Shown here: positions 1 through 11,760 of the stretch, one piece after another
Layout: each line of letters begins with the position of its first letter
Position numbering within the stretch: position 1 is the first letter of the stretch
Source of the DNA: Lagopus muta
Taxonomy: Eukaryota; Chordata; Aves; Galliformes; Phasianidae
Length of the DNA stretch: 64,000 bases
Reading direction: 5' to 3'
Assembly (NCBI RefSeq): GCF_023343835.1
Contig: NC_064447.1
Location: forward strand, 2,480,001-2,544,000
The notes under the pieces: generated by a model
What the model was told of the DNA's origin: nothing
The model's input: only the letters and a program-made list of their open reading frames with translations
Databases searched by the model: none
Program-made: the position numbers and the translations under genes

Positions 1-345
1 TTGGAGCTAGGATAATTTAAATTGGATGAACTGCTAGCTTTCAAACTGTAAGAATAATCAAGCAGTGAAATGTACTACCTGGGGAGACAGGGAATCCTCA
101 CCATTGAAGATTTTGAGATTAGGTTGCATAAAGATCAGGAAGAAAGGATTAGATTGTAGCTCAGCTTACACTGATGCAAAGGAATAGACAATTCCAGATC
201 CATTTTCTATGATACTTTGTGCAGTAAATCTGTTTTATCCTTAACAATGCAGATCAATGCTGTTATCCTCCTTTTATCTAGGTTCAAAACCTAGAGGAAG
301 TGGTCAAACTTACTAGGTCTAATCTCAGTCCAATTCTCTGATCTA
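1..345 (-). other. 3' untranslated or flanking DNA of DNAAF8
   Basis: This stretch lies downstream of the inferred DNAAF8 stop codon. No AATAAA or ATTAAA hexamer was seen on the minus strand here, so the transcript probably ends beyond the left edge or uses a variant signal. No coding exon or repeat was recognised. Confidence 0.4.
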
Positions 346-3300
346 CTAAGTCTGTCTGCATCCACAATGTTCTACAACAGCTGCCAGGCTTAGCTGACTT
401 CCTAGGTAAGAAAACCAGACAACCTTTCGCTCCAACTCGCATCCCATGCAAGTAGTGTTCTTTAATCTCACATAATTTGATAAGCCATAATGAAAATCAC
501 TGGTGACTTTTCTTGTGTGATACCTTGGAAATTCTTTTGTAGGTAGAGAAGATTCTGAAGCATTTCCTGAATGTTGAACCTTCTCAGCTTTCATTATATT
601 TTTTGTTCCTATATCAGTTCCATTGTCTCTCTGGCTTGACAAGGAAGAATTTCTTTTCTCTGGCTCCATCCTCACCAGTTTCCTGGTAATGACCTCATTC
701 ATCCCTTCTTTCACTTTAAAATTTTGATTTTGACTGACTTTAAAGGCATCCATCTCTTCCAGACTTTCTGGATCCTGTTTTGTGCCCTTGAGTCTTCCAG
801 CTGGGGCAGATGCTTTGTGAAGAACCTCTGAGGCCTCTTTACGGGCTCTACGGAGTTGTTGCAGTAGCTGACACTTCCCTGACCAATTCTTCCTGCTAAT
901 AAAGATTTAATTAGGATAGAGCATTTAAAAAAAAGCCCACACTGAAGAATTTCTCATGAGGGGCATCTTAAAACAAGGATGGGTTATCAACACAGATAAT
1001 AGTCTTTGATAACAGTACCAGCACATAAACAACAAACAAGACAGTGACAGAACATGATCTGATCTTATTGGGAATTTGTTTCCCTCCTCTGGATTACAGT
1101 CAGTAGAGAATTAGTATAAGAGCCCTGAACAAAAGGCATGTCAGCATGGAAATCAGTGTCTGCAAATTTCTGTCCTCTTAGGATATGAGCACTGGAACTC
1201 AAACACACATACAGGAAGAGTCCATCTAATAACTCACTGCATTTTGAGGTGTTTAGCTTCATTTCACCTGTGTCTCCTCCCAGTCCATGGGGTGTTGAGC
1301 TGTTAGTAGTACAATACTGTGATTGTTCTCCCATGTGAAGTGCCCTATCATGACAGGGTAAGCAGATAGGGCTCTCCTGCCTTGTAGCTCTGTTCAGCAA
1401 TGAGGCTCCCAAGTCATCTACTACAAAACTGCCACCAATTTGCAGCTACTCCTAAGTAGCAGCTGATAAGAACAAAGAAAATCCAGAAAGCACTTTTTCC
1501 TCATTAAGAAACTCATTTCTCCAGCCATTGTATCAACATTTAACATTGACAGCTGCAGCATTAAAGATTCCTAAGTAATACAGGTACATTAACCCCTTCC
1601 CAATGGATACCAAGGTCAGTAGAAGAGAATTGGTCATGGCATCAAGACTTCTGGAGTTCAAGTTTTGGGCAGTGTACGGGGCTTTGCTTAATTGCCTCCC
1701 AAGTTAAACCACAATAGTTTGGACAACATTCTCAGAAGTGTGGTTTGATATTTGGGTGGTCCTGTACAAAGCCAGGACTTGGACTTGACGATTCCTCCCT
1801 TCCAACTCAGACATTCTGTGGGCAGTACAACATTCCCTGCATTTACAAGACAAAGAACTCAGATTCTGAGCTGCGAGTGGAATTCATCTGCACAGGTGTG
1901 GGCTGCCAGTGATTACTTTCCTGCTGTTTCTTTTTTTTCTCCTTCCTGAATCTAGAAGAATATCCTGAAACAGTCAGAGTTGCACGTTAACACCAACCTC
2001 AGGCCTTCGAGCTCTACCACAGAGTAAGACAAGAACAGAGCAGGTGAGAAAGAAAGAAGGATTCTACCGACACATCTGTAAGTTCCTGAGTGTTACTGAC
2101 CTTTGTTTCTAGTAAGAAAACCAATTTTGCCTTATGCTCTCCTGCCTGCTTTAGTAAAGTCAGAAAATAAAGCAGGAATTATAGGATGGAAGCACGTATT
2201 GGACAACAGCCTTACAGCATAGTGCTAGGGATGGCACTGATCATCTGAGCACTCAGGGGATAAATTAACAGTGGTTTTCTATGCTAAGAAAGTGCCCAGC
2301 TATCATCGCTCTCTACTTAAGGCCCTAACATGGAAGCACATTGTGCTACAGAACATGCAGCTCTGTTTAATAGCTCCATCCAGGTAAGATGGAAAATGGC
2401 ACCGAACTCACATTAAGGAGATTAGCATCTCACCCTTCTGAGATGAGGCTTTCTTATTTAGAAACAGAACTGAATGTTTGCCACGTGTTTCACGTGTATT
2501 TACTTCAGCAACTTTAAAACAGATAAAAATGCACTCAGCTAAGCTCTGCTCTCCATCACTCCAGATTTACACTGATGTAACTTCTGCATTTGCGTCAGTG
2601 CCAGCGAGAGTTCCCCAAGCAATCTCTCATCCCTGCTTTATGCTGGTTTGGGATTAGATGTTACAAATTATGCTGAGTAGCTGGCTTTGTTCCTTGTCGA
2701 ATCATTTGTTCTTTCAGACTACTTAAAAACAAAGGCAAAACAATACAGAATGTTCCTCTTTGCCCACTGCACTGCTGAAATGCGAACTTCCATGCACCAG
2801 GCTTCTAAATATAACACAGGATAAAAGCAGTCAGATACTTAAGATCCGACATACCTACTTCACGTTAAAGGGATGAATAACCACCTATGAGTATGAATCA
2901 AGGCCTGAATTTAGTAACAGGAAAGGCCTGGCATCTATGCCTATTGAAGAATCTACAGTGCAGGATTCCATAACTGTACATAAGAACACATGTAAGAACA
3001 ATTAAGGGGAGCTGTGAGCATCCCTGCCCACACAATGTATTCAATGCTTAAACCAACATTCCAGCTTACTTTATTATTTCTAAAAATAAAGGTGTGACTG
3101 AGTCAATTCCCTACAACATTTTGAAAGTCGGGTTTTGAGTCTTTTGAAATTTAAAACAGCTCTCACAGCACTCAAACCTGCCTGTAGAAAGAGCCAGGTT
3201 TCCCAGCCACTCATGTCTACTTTCTTTAAAGTGTTGTCACGCAGCTGTAAAGAGGCAAGGTGCCACACAGCCTCAAACACTGACAGTTGGTGTCTGACTT

Positions 3301-6300
3301 CAGTATCTTTAGCATGCAAGAGAACTCTGGGTCCAGGCTGAAACACTTCTGTTATTAGGCTGGACACTTCTGATGTAAATACAAGAAACAGAGATACTTT
3401 CATGTGTGAGCCCTCACTCTAATCACTGTTAAAGGAATAATTTTAATTTCAGAAGTTAATTATCACATCACTTGAATTATGGTCAAGGTAAAGAATCTTA
3501 CATTTTCCTCTCTTCTTGGTCCATAACAGTCACAGTCTCATCTTCATCAGTGGAGCTGTCACCTGCACTATGAAATAAATTGGACAGTGTTCAAACTGAG
3601 CATTGACTTGTGGTCATTTCCAAGATTCAAGTTTTAGGGCCACCAGGAAAAAGAGGAGAGACTTTTTGGGCAGATCTCTAGGCCTTATTGATAGTTTCTG
3701 ATGTTATTATCCCAGAAAAAAAAAAATTCAAGCACCCCTAGGTCATGTGTTAGCTGCACTTTGCTCTTTATTAAAGAGGGTTCTCATAAACATGCATCCC
3801 GAAAAGGGAGCAGAGCTATCTCAGGCACCTTCACCTCTAAGAAAAGACACCTTTGCTAGAATCTGTTGCAGATTGAGGTGAATTTAGTTTCCAAGAACTG
3901 ACTATATAGGGCCTCCTTATCACATGGGAGACAGAGATTTCAGCACCAACAGCTGCTTGCCATGAACATAGTCAAGCAAAGCCATTCCATAATCAAAGCT
4001 GTCAGAATGCTAGCTCAATTCCAACCAACAGCTGCAAGCATTGCCTTGCAGTCACTGCTCACTTCTTCAGAGAACGGAAAACTTTCTAAGTGTTATTCCC
4101 TGGAAGGTTTGCATGTCTTTTCTGTGTTTGTCTCCTTTCCTGCACCTGTACTTGTTCTGAGAAAAGTTATTCCTCTCTTCAGAGTACCTGCATGCTCTGC
4201 TATGGGTTATGCTTTCCTACTAAGGTCATAGAAGTTTAATTAAAGTTACATTTCACAAGAATGAAGCCTTCTGTCTGCATCTCAATTCTCCACTGATTGC
4301 TGCTGACTTCTCACTACTAACAAAGCCAGAATTTACCTCTGTTTCTCATCAGGGAACGTTACCAACTTCTGTGGTTCAGCATCTCTTAAATCTATGTACA
4401 CAGTTAGAGGCTCTGGCAGGCACTGCAATCTCACTGCGTCCATCCTCAGAGAACTTGGTGAAGATGAGAGGAAGGCAACATCTCTAAGTATAGAAAACAC
4501 TGTTTCAGCATTTCCTGCACCTTATCAACACAAGATGTCCTGCGGGGCACAGATTACAATAAAAATTGGATTGTGAAAGGAGCTTAATGCTCAGCTACTG
4601 CAGTCTCTTATTCTGCCTACTATCCATCACCTTTCAGAGCTGAACTGTAAGATTCAGGCTCCCCTAGGAATACAGATCACTGGCAGCATGATGAGGGATA
4701 TTTTGTTCTTAAAAGCCAACATCATAAAACTACTCTGTAGAACAAAGGCAGACAGTTACAGTACCAAAGAAGATGTAAGTCTGAAAAGAGCCCAGCACAA
4801 ATCAGCAAAAACAGGCCCCTTTTTCCTCTCTGCCTCCTTTGGCAATCCCATCTTATCCTTCGGAGCATAAAGAAAATGCAAATCACCTTCATGGCTTCCC
4901 CTGCTCTGGCAGCAAGGATGCTTTTCACCTTTCACTTAATAGGCTTGTTCCACTGTTACATCCTGTTGCAATAATCAGAAGGATCAACGTGGTGGAATGG
5001 TGACAGAGGAAGTGTAATAACTAAGGGCAGGAGAAGTGCTCACCCATCTCTGAATGTCTAGGCTCACAGCAAAAAGTCCACAAGGAAAGGATCTCCAACC
5101 AGAGATCTTTCCCCAGTGGCAGTCAGCCCTTAAATGAGGTCTGAGAGGTGCAGCCAGGCTCCACCCCTTCCCCTCACACAGCTGAATTGCCTCCACCTGT
5201 GCTCCCAGGGCTGACCAGGTCCTTTCCCCAGGTGCTCGATCTGCAATTCAGGCTTTGACTCAATAGGTCCTATACATCTCTGTACCACTACCAGTGATTT
5301 TGAACAGTCTGGAAACCACTTTCCTTCACAAAGGACCCTGCAAAACACATTGACATCTAAATGAATACCTTAAAAGAGAAAAAAGGCATCTCACACTTCA
5401 GCTAGATTGGGAGCAGCAAAAGAAACTGCAAACCCTAGAAGTACCAAAGCTACAAAAAACACAGCCATGACCATTTGCTCAGCTTTGCTCCCCTGATTTC
5501 CTCAAGTGTGTCTGCTAAGATGTAGACAAAACTCCCATTTGGTGGAGAATGCTAAGGTAGCAGGATACTGACTGTTAAAAATCAAGCATATGTGAATGAC
5601 CAAGACCCAGCTTCCTCCTTTAACACCGCTGTAGCATATTCCAGCCACAACATGAGCTTTTACTGCTAATAATGACTACCTACTGTATATGACAACTGGA
5701 GGGAAGGACCTACTTCTTGTTCTCTTGCTCTTCTTGAATGGAGATTTTGGCTGATGGCCACCTGCAGCGTGAAGACAGTGTCCTGGATTGCCTGTCACAC
5801 AGCTCTTCTAATTGTTCCATGAGCTGCTTTTCAGATCTACCTCTGAAGGTCTCTATAGGAGAACAGCAGAAAGAAATAATCATTTGTGGTCTTCTGCCTT
5901 TGAACTGCCCAATATACCCTTTCACCATTGTACCTTTCTCTACAGCCAGAGAGAAGGGATAAAGACACCACTGTCATCCAGCTCTGACTAAACACACTGC
6001 AAACTTTTATCTGCCTTGCCTTGGGCCATTGCAGGCCACAGAGCACTGATTTCAAACCACAAAAGCAAGACCCAGAGGAAGCTTTGTGTTTTAAAGAAAT
6101 TGTCAAAAAAACCCACCACCACTATCACCTCCACATCCAAGATGATGTAGCAGGGAATGAGAAATATACAAAACTGAGTTTTACTTGTTTTTACATATTT
6201 TCAGTGTAGTTGGTATTAGTTGAACAGCATTACCATAATCTGTTGAGGAGAAGGCAATTTCTGCATGAGTGTTGTGTGTATTTTTCTGCTGCTTCAGCTC

Positions 6301-9300
6301 TGCAGAAGTCTTGTCTAGATCCCAGTTCTCGGTATTCTGAAAGACAACCAGACTGCGATGGAAAAATCACCATCAAAAGGCTGCTACAAAATAGAAGCTC
6401 CTTTAATTCAGCTCTTGGTGCTAATCTGCTTGGCTGTTCTGCCATACATAAACACACTAAATACAGAAGTGTAACATTATAATGGGATGATAATAGTGGC
6501 AAAGTCCTTGGCTACAGCAAACGAGGAGGAGCCCAAATGCAGCAGCCATAGACACAGAAACGAAGGAAAGGAGCTGCATGCCTTTGGAAGGCCTCAGGTA
6601 GGCAGAGATTTCCAGCAGGAGGTGCCCTCATCTCCACTGCCAGCCCTTAAATGAGGGCTGGGAAGGGGAGGTTCCTGGCTCCAGCCCTTCTGGTTACTCA
6701 GTGCATTGTATGCCCTTGAGCTCCCCTGGGCTGGCCCTGCCTTCCCACCAGGTGCTCCATCCCTGCTTCAGGCTGTAACTTAGCATTTCCACAAGCAACA
6801 CATATGTTCATTATATAATACAAACATTAAGGAAGAAATGAATAATTCAAGTGAATTGATATTACCATAGTGCTACAGAAGAGACAAGATGCTGGAAGGC
6901 CAAAAAGCTCATTGTTTTAACTAACAAAATAGATCCCTGCTTTCCTAGGGACAGATGCCATGGTTGGTGTTTGTGAATAAGATCACTAACCATGCTACTG
7001 AGCAACAACTTCTGCTACCATTATGGACACACAGTGGCATCCCCATGAGACAAAGACAGCTTCTTGGTAGGTTGCATAGCACGTGACCCAAGAAAACCCA
7101 GATTCAGGACATCAACAAAAGCAACAAAGTAAAATGCTGTCACGTGCAGAGTTTGGCATTTTGGTTTCTTATTTTAGCAGGATTCTCAAAGCAATACAGC
7201 AGCTTCTCTACTGAATGAGCAGCACTCCATGAAACTGTTTGGGCACCTACCTGCAGTGACAGATGGGTTAGTTCCTGAAGATGGCCAGCTGCAGAAGTTT
7301 CTTCTTTAGCACTTCTTTCCAGACTTCTGCTCATGCCACATGAGGGAGGATTATTATTTAGCTCAGCGTGGCCTGGTGATGGCTCTAGAAATATTTTTGA
7401 GAGTATCTTTGTCTCTATCAGCTTTCTTCTCTCTTTTTTACTGCACAGTTCCTCCAATAACAATGATGTATTAAGGCAAGAGTTCCCTTTTTCCCTGGCT
7501 TGTTGCCTTCCTGGTTCTTCCTCTTCAAGGCCATCTGTGGAATCTGCAAGAGACTCTTCAAGAACAGCTTCCATTTGGCTTGGAATTTCTTCAGTATGGC
7601 TGGAAAGATTGGAAGCCTCGTCTTTAATCACTTGAACATATTCTTTTGAAATGACTTGAGCACCATCTGTTTGTTCCCGATGGCCAAGACTCTTCAGATC
7701 TCCATTCCATTTCTTTTCCTGTGTTTTCTACCAGTAAAGGAAATATATACATGCAAAAAGTTACATCTCCTGAGCTATAGGAGCTGACAGGAAACCAAAA
7801 CAAATGATTGGCAGATAGCAGCTCTAGCTCAGTCACCAGCTGGTAACAGCACAAACCACATCCACCACAGAGCAGTAAGACCTCACTTTGCAAAGACTAC
7901 AGCTTTAGGATGTGCTAAAAAACATTCTTGACATTTATTAGCCCTCTATCTGCTCACCATACAACATTTCTTACACTGAGATTAATGAATGGGGAAAAGC
8001 AGCACAGTAAGTTGGCCTTCCCGTGATGAAATGGGTTCAGTTGGCTTCTCTTATAACTTCTTATGACGGCTAGTCTTCATCACTGCAGATGTAATGTAAA
8101 CATTTTATCTCAGAATAGCAGTACAAGAGATAAGCTTCATACTGATCCTCATTAATATACTGCCATAGTAATTCTTTTTCTGCATACACAAAGTAATGGC
8201 TGAAACTATTTCAAACCCTCAGAAACTTAGAAGCCACGGCAGTGCTTCTGTGAATGCACAAACTGAGGGTAGAACTCCTCAGCAGCTGAGCTGCAGGTAA
8301 TTTTCCAGTACTGAGCTTATTACAGAAAGGTCCATAAAGTCAGTGAGCAGCATCTTCCTTCAGGACTTGGTGTTATTGTCAGCCTACAAGTATTTGTATG
8401 ATCTTTCTGACTAGAAATTGGTGATTTGTATCTCAGTGTGCACTTGTTATTACACAAAAAATTATACCTTCCCCCTTTTTATTATGTACATTATTCAGAA
8501 CAAGATTAGATTTAGAAGCGACTGAAAAATTCCTTGAGAGACAGGATGATGAGCAAAGAAAAGGCTAGTTAGCATTTTAATAAAAGAGGGCATCAGTGTC
8601 AGTTGGAGCTAAGGAGTGTCATTGTCTCAAAAATGTGAAAGGAAAATAAAACTAAGAGACGATAGCATGAAGAAGAGATCTAAAAAACGACAGCTTAAAA
8701 GGGTCACTAAAGGGAGAAGATCTAACTTCTGATGGGAGAAAGTACTGGACTCCATGCTCTTCTGTCACAGCACTCAGTCAAACTGGTCAGATAAAAGCAG
8801 CTGTTTGTATTGGAAACAGATGGAAGGGTGGGTTTACAGCAATACAGCCTGCACACAAAGGTCACAACCTGCATGTCTGAGTCTTCCAGGGAAAATTCCA
8901 GTAGCTCATCTGACAGGTCAGGAATTAAGTTGGGTTGCTCTCGCTGGAAGATGAAAAGCTCCCCATCACTCTCACAGTCAGACTATCAACGACAAAAAAA
9001 AAGAGAAGTTAAATGAAAACCTGTAATGTGACTTTCACCATTTTGTGGTGACAAACTCCATGTTGTCACCACCTGACTGACGTTCAGAAACCAGTTTTCT
9101 TTTCAGTTGCACCTTCATTAGGCAGCCCAATAGCCCAGTGCTCAGGCTGCTTTACACTGACCTAACATCTGAGCAAACTACAACAGTAGTTTATACCCAA
9201 CAAATTAAAAAAAAAACAACAAACAAAAACACATCAGATGTGAAATTGCTGCACTCGGTTGGGCAGAATTTAAATAGCTTTGGAAAAAAACCCTTATCTG

Positions 9301-10700
9301 AACATAAGACAGGTGTTTGAGATCAACTGTTTCGCACAGGCAACAAAAAGAGAATAAGCAGCTTCTCAGAAGCCAGGACCCAGCTTCCAGGTTTATCTGA
9401 GTATGCATTTTCCATAGCTCACACTTTGGAGAACTCCCTCTGACATAATTATTTTTTCCTAACTTGGAGGAAATTCCAGTGCAACTTCTTTCCTTTTAAT
9501 AAAATGCATTTCAGGGCAATGAAAGTACTTCAAAACGTGCTGTTTGTCAGCACCTCCTCTCAAGGTAGGAGCACAGCCCATAGGGGTACAGATCCCAGAC
9601 ACAGAAATGTATCTTCCCACAAGTGGGAACCTTTGGGACAAAGGTGCAGCTCTGAAGCCACAGGCTCAGCAAGCTACTGTTGTACAGTAAGCAGGAGAGG
9701 GATCACACAAGCAGACCTGAATGCAAATTAAAGGTAGCACGTTAGTGCCAAGCAGACTGCTGCAGTTCCTTCAGCAGGAAATTTGTTCCACATGTGACAG
9801 AAGAATTTGGATGTTATTTATGAGTGAAAGAAAAAAAAAGGATTCAACATGACTTAGAGTTATAAATTATTTGGCACGAAGATTCAAAACGACCACTTTG
9901 TCAGAACTTTTTTTGTACGCCTATAGAACAAGAATGACCAGAAATCATCCCTGAGGGCTGGCCCTAAATCTATACTGCATAAACACATATTAAAAAGCTA
10001 CGGTTGCTTTAAGTAACTAAAATAGAATTTTCACCAGATTGTTGAGTCCTGTGAGCAGAGATCTTTAGCTGTCAGCAGGCAGCCTGTCCCAGCCATTAGG
10101 ACCCAGCAAGTAAAAAAACAGCACGGTGAAAAATGCCTCACAGTTTCTATAAATCTCATGCTTTCTATTAAAAGGTTAACAGCATTATATTTCCTTGCAG
10201 ATGGAATTAAAGAACAGAAAACAATGTGTGTGGTCATTCTGCAAGATGCCCTCTACCCATCTCTTCCTAACCTGGCATTATTTAGCACCTGGAAAAATCA
10301 GTCCCACCTTCAATTCCAAAGAATACGGTGAGAAAAGATGGTCATTATGCTTTGACTATTAGAGGTAAAATAAAAGGTTGTGGATTAATATACACACAAC
10401 AACAGTCAGAATAAACAAGTACATAGAATCATAGTCGTAGAATCCTTAGAGTTGGAATGGACCTCTGAAGGCCATCTCGTCCAACTCCCCTGCGATGAAC
10501 AGGGATTTTTTTCTAAAAGCCAGTGAGAAAGACAGTCAGGTTGCAGTGCTTACTGTAGAAGTGTCAGAGTCCAGAGATGGGAGCTGATCTTTCACTGCAG
10601 CAAGTATGTCTCCCCATCGAAACCTGCTGTTACTCCCAACAGGAGCCGTAGGAAGCTCAGATGGACGCTCAGCATCCTCACTTTGCCCTTCTGAGGCCAT
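346..10700 (-). CDS. DNAAF8: Dynein axonemal assembly factor 8 (C16orf71/Daap1), 8 coding exons
   Basis: Coding exons on the minus strand, in order: 10554-10700, 8869-8982, 7251-7727, 6234-6336, 5714-5852, 4337-4453, 3502-3567 and 346-892. They total 1710 nt and join with matching phases (0,0,0,1,2,2,2) into an open frame of 569 aa. An in-frame TAA directly precedes the ATG. Conserved islands recalled from the human protein: AVKDQLPSLDSD (exon 1), ELFIFQR then LIPDLS (exon 2), KKERRKLIETKIL near residues 184-196, WDLD (exon 4), LMEQLEELC (exon 5), VYIDLRDAE (exon 6), an acidic DSSTDEDE stretch (exon 7) and KCQLLQQLR (exon 8). The rest is low-complexity and diverged. Known role: a cytoplasmic factor in dynein assembly condensates (DynAPs), linked to outer dynein arms of motile cilia. 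The gene is head to head with ANKS3, as in human. Least certain is the C-terminus: a possible donor inside the last exon (AAG|GTATCA) could lead to an exon outside the window. Confidence 0.88.
1710..1822 (+). repeat. CR1-type retroposon 3' end fragment (sense +)
   Basis: The segment resembles the 3' tail of avian CR1-type elements: a GGTGGTCCTGT block, then a TTGGACTTGACGATTC-like block, then CCTTCCAACTCAGACATTCTGTG. It lies in the last intron of DNAAF8 in the opposite orientation. The left boundary is uncertain. Confidence 0.55.
4960..5262 (-). repeat. Dispersed repeat, copy A (unnamed family)
   Basis: The reverse complement aligns by eye along about 250 bp with copy C (12411-12660). This includes an identical block of about 25 nt (5111-5135 here, 12504-12528 in C). 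It also resembles copies B and D. A TATA-like ATTTAAG sits in the core. It lies in a DNAAF8 intron. The family could not be named; an old LTR or a non-autonomous DNA transposon are both possible. Confidence 0.7.
6590..6785 (-). repeat. Dispersed repeat, copy B (diverged)
   Basis: This shares the order of blocks seen in copy A in the same orientation: GAGCACCTGG near one end, then a GGGAGC-like block, then ATTTAAGGGCTGGCAGTGG (6632-6652), then a GAAATCTCTGCC-like block. It is more diverged than A and C. It lies in the intron between DNAAF8 exons 3 and 4. Confidence 0.55.
10425..10510 (-). repeat. CR1 3' end fragment (sense -)
   Basis: The plus strand reads as the complement of a CR1 tail: ATAGAATCATAG, then GAGTTGGAATGGACCTCTGA, then GGCCATCTCGTCCAACTCCC. 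It is a short 5'-truncated insertion in DNAAF8 intron 1, next to exon 1 (10554-10700). Confidence 0.8.
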
Positions 10701-11276
10701 TTAAACATCCAACCTTCCACCAAATGAAAGCACACCTCAAGAGAGAAAAGGATAACATCAGTACAGAGCAAGAACAAAGCGTGTGCACTCAGGGTCAACG
10801 TAACCCTCAGTGCTCCCATGATAGGACTGTGATTCCTTTGGGAAGGCCATTCTCACAGCTGCCCTGGCAGGGAGGGCTGCCCACCCTCAGCTGTTCCTTA
10901 CTTCCCTGTTTCTCTCACATTCCCATCCTCACAGATCAAATGATAGATAAAGTGGTTTATGCTGGCTTTTTTCACTGCATTTGTATCAACACAGTTGAGA
11001 CCAGATGATCTATTAGATTCTGACCAATTAAAATACATTTAAGCTCCCTCTTCACATTTCCTTCTTATGTGTAAGAGCAACCAGGACAGCTCAACAGGGC
11101 ACTACTGCTGTTCCAACAAGTCAGAAAATTAACCCGCTCGTAAAAGCTTCACTTTTTAAATTTTGTTGCCACAGTTGTGTGGTTTCTAGGTCATCAAAAT
11201 TGGGCGCGCATCAGTACCGTTCCTAAGAAAGGCGGGCAGCTTCGGGGCGTTACACCAACCAGAACCAACAGCTGCC

Positions 11277-11287
11277 AAGATGGCGGC
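11277..11287 (+). promoter_or_regulatory. YY1-like motif AAGATGGCGGC
   Basis: An exact match to the AAGATGGCGGC core seen at many housekeeping promoters. It lies 7 bp before the NRF1 motif in the shared promoter. Binding is inferred. Confidence 0.6.
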
Positions 11288-11293
11288 GAGCGC

Positions 11294-11305
11294 TGCGCAC
11301 GCGCA
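11294..11305 (+). promoter_or_regulatory. NRF1 motif TGCGCACGCGCA
   Basis: A full match to the NRF1 consensus YGCGCAYGCGCR, between the YY1-like motif and the X-box. Confidence 0.65.
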
Positions 11306-11322
11306 CTTCAGCCGGCGCCTGC

Positions 11323-11336
11323 GTTGCCATAGCAAC
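11323..11336. promoter_or_regulatory. RFX X-box GTTGCCATAGCAAC
   Basis: A perfect inverted repeat of two RFX half-sites separated by AT, fitting GTNRCC(0-3N)RGYAAC at every position. RFX factors, often with FOXJ1, drive ciliary genes through this motif. Both flanking genes are ciliary, so one palindromic site could serve both directions. Confidence 0.8.
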
Positions 11337-11760
11337 ACGAGCAGCGCGGCCCGGCCCTCCTGCCCTCACAGCGGCCCTTGGGCGCCTCTGAGCGGCGCAG
11401 CGTACGTCCCGGCCCCTACAGCGGAGCGAGGTGAAGAAAAGTAGCTGATAAACGGAGAACACACGGCGGCAGCACAGCACAGCCCCGCGCCCTCCTGGGG
11501 CTGCTTTCCCCTACCTCAGCCACCGCCAGGCAGCGGAACGCCTACTGCAAGCGCCCGCCCTGCCGCAGCGCTCGAATCTCATTGGCTGTTCGACAACCCG
11601 CCCCTTGCGAGCGGCATCACTTATTGGCCCGCTGCCGCGGGGGGAGGGGCTTAGCTCTTCCGCCAGTTGGGACTCACAGTACCTAGCGGGCGGCGGGGCG
11701 GAAGTTCCCAGTATTCTTTGCGCGCGTTTCCGGTAGTGGAGCCCACTGGGCGTGCAGGTG

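Larger units (their letters stand above)
11240..11760. promoter_or_regulatory. Bidirectional CpG-island promoter of DNAAF8 and ANKS3
   Basis: A GC- and CpG-rich block sits between the two divergent genes. Candidate elements read directly: YY1 (11277-11287), NRF1 (11294-11305), RFX X-box (11323-11336), ATTGG/CCAAT boxes near 11580 and 11624, and an ETS-like TTCCGG near 11729. A strong donor-like GCAG|GTGAGG near 11758 is a plausible end of a non-coding first exon of ANKS3. The transcription start sites themselves cannot be read from sequence. Confidence 0.75.
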
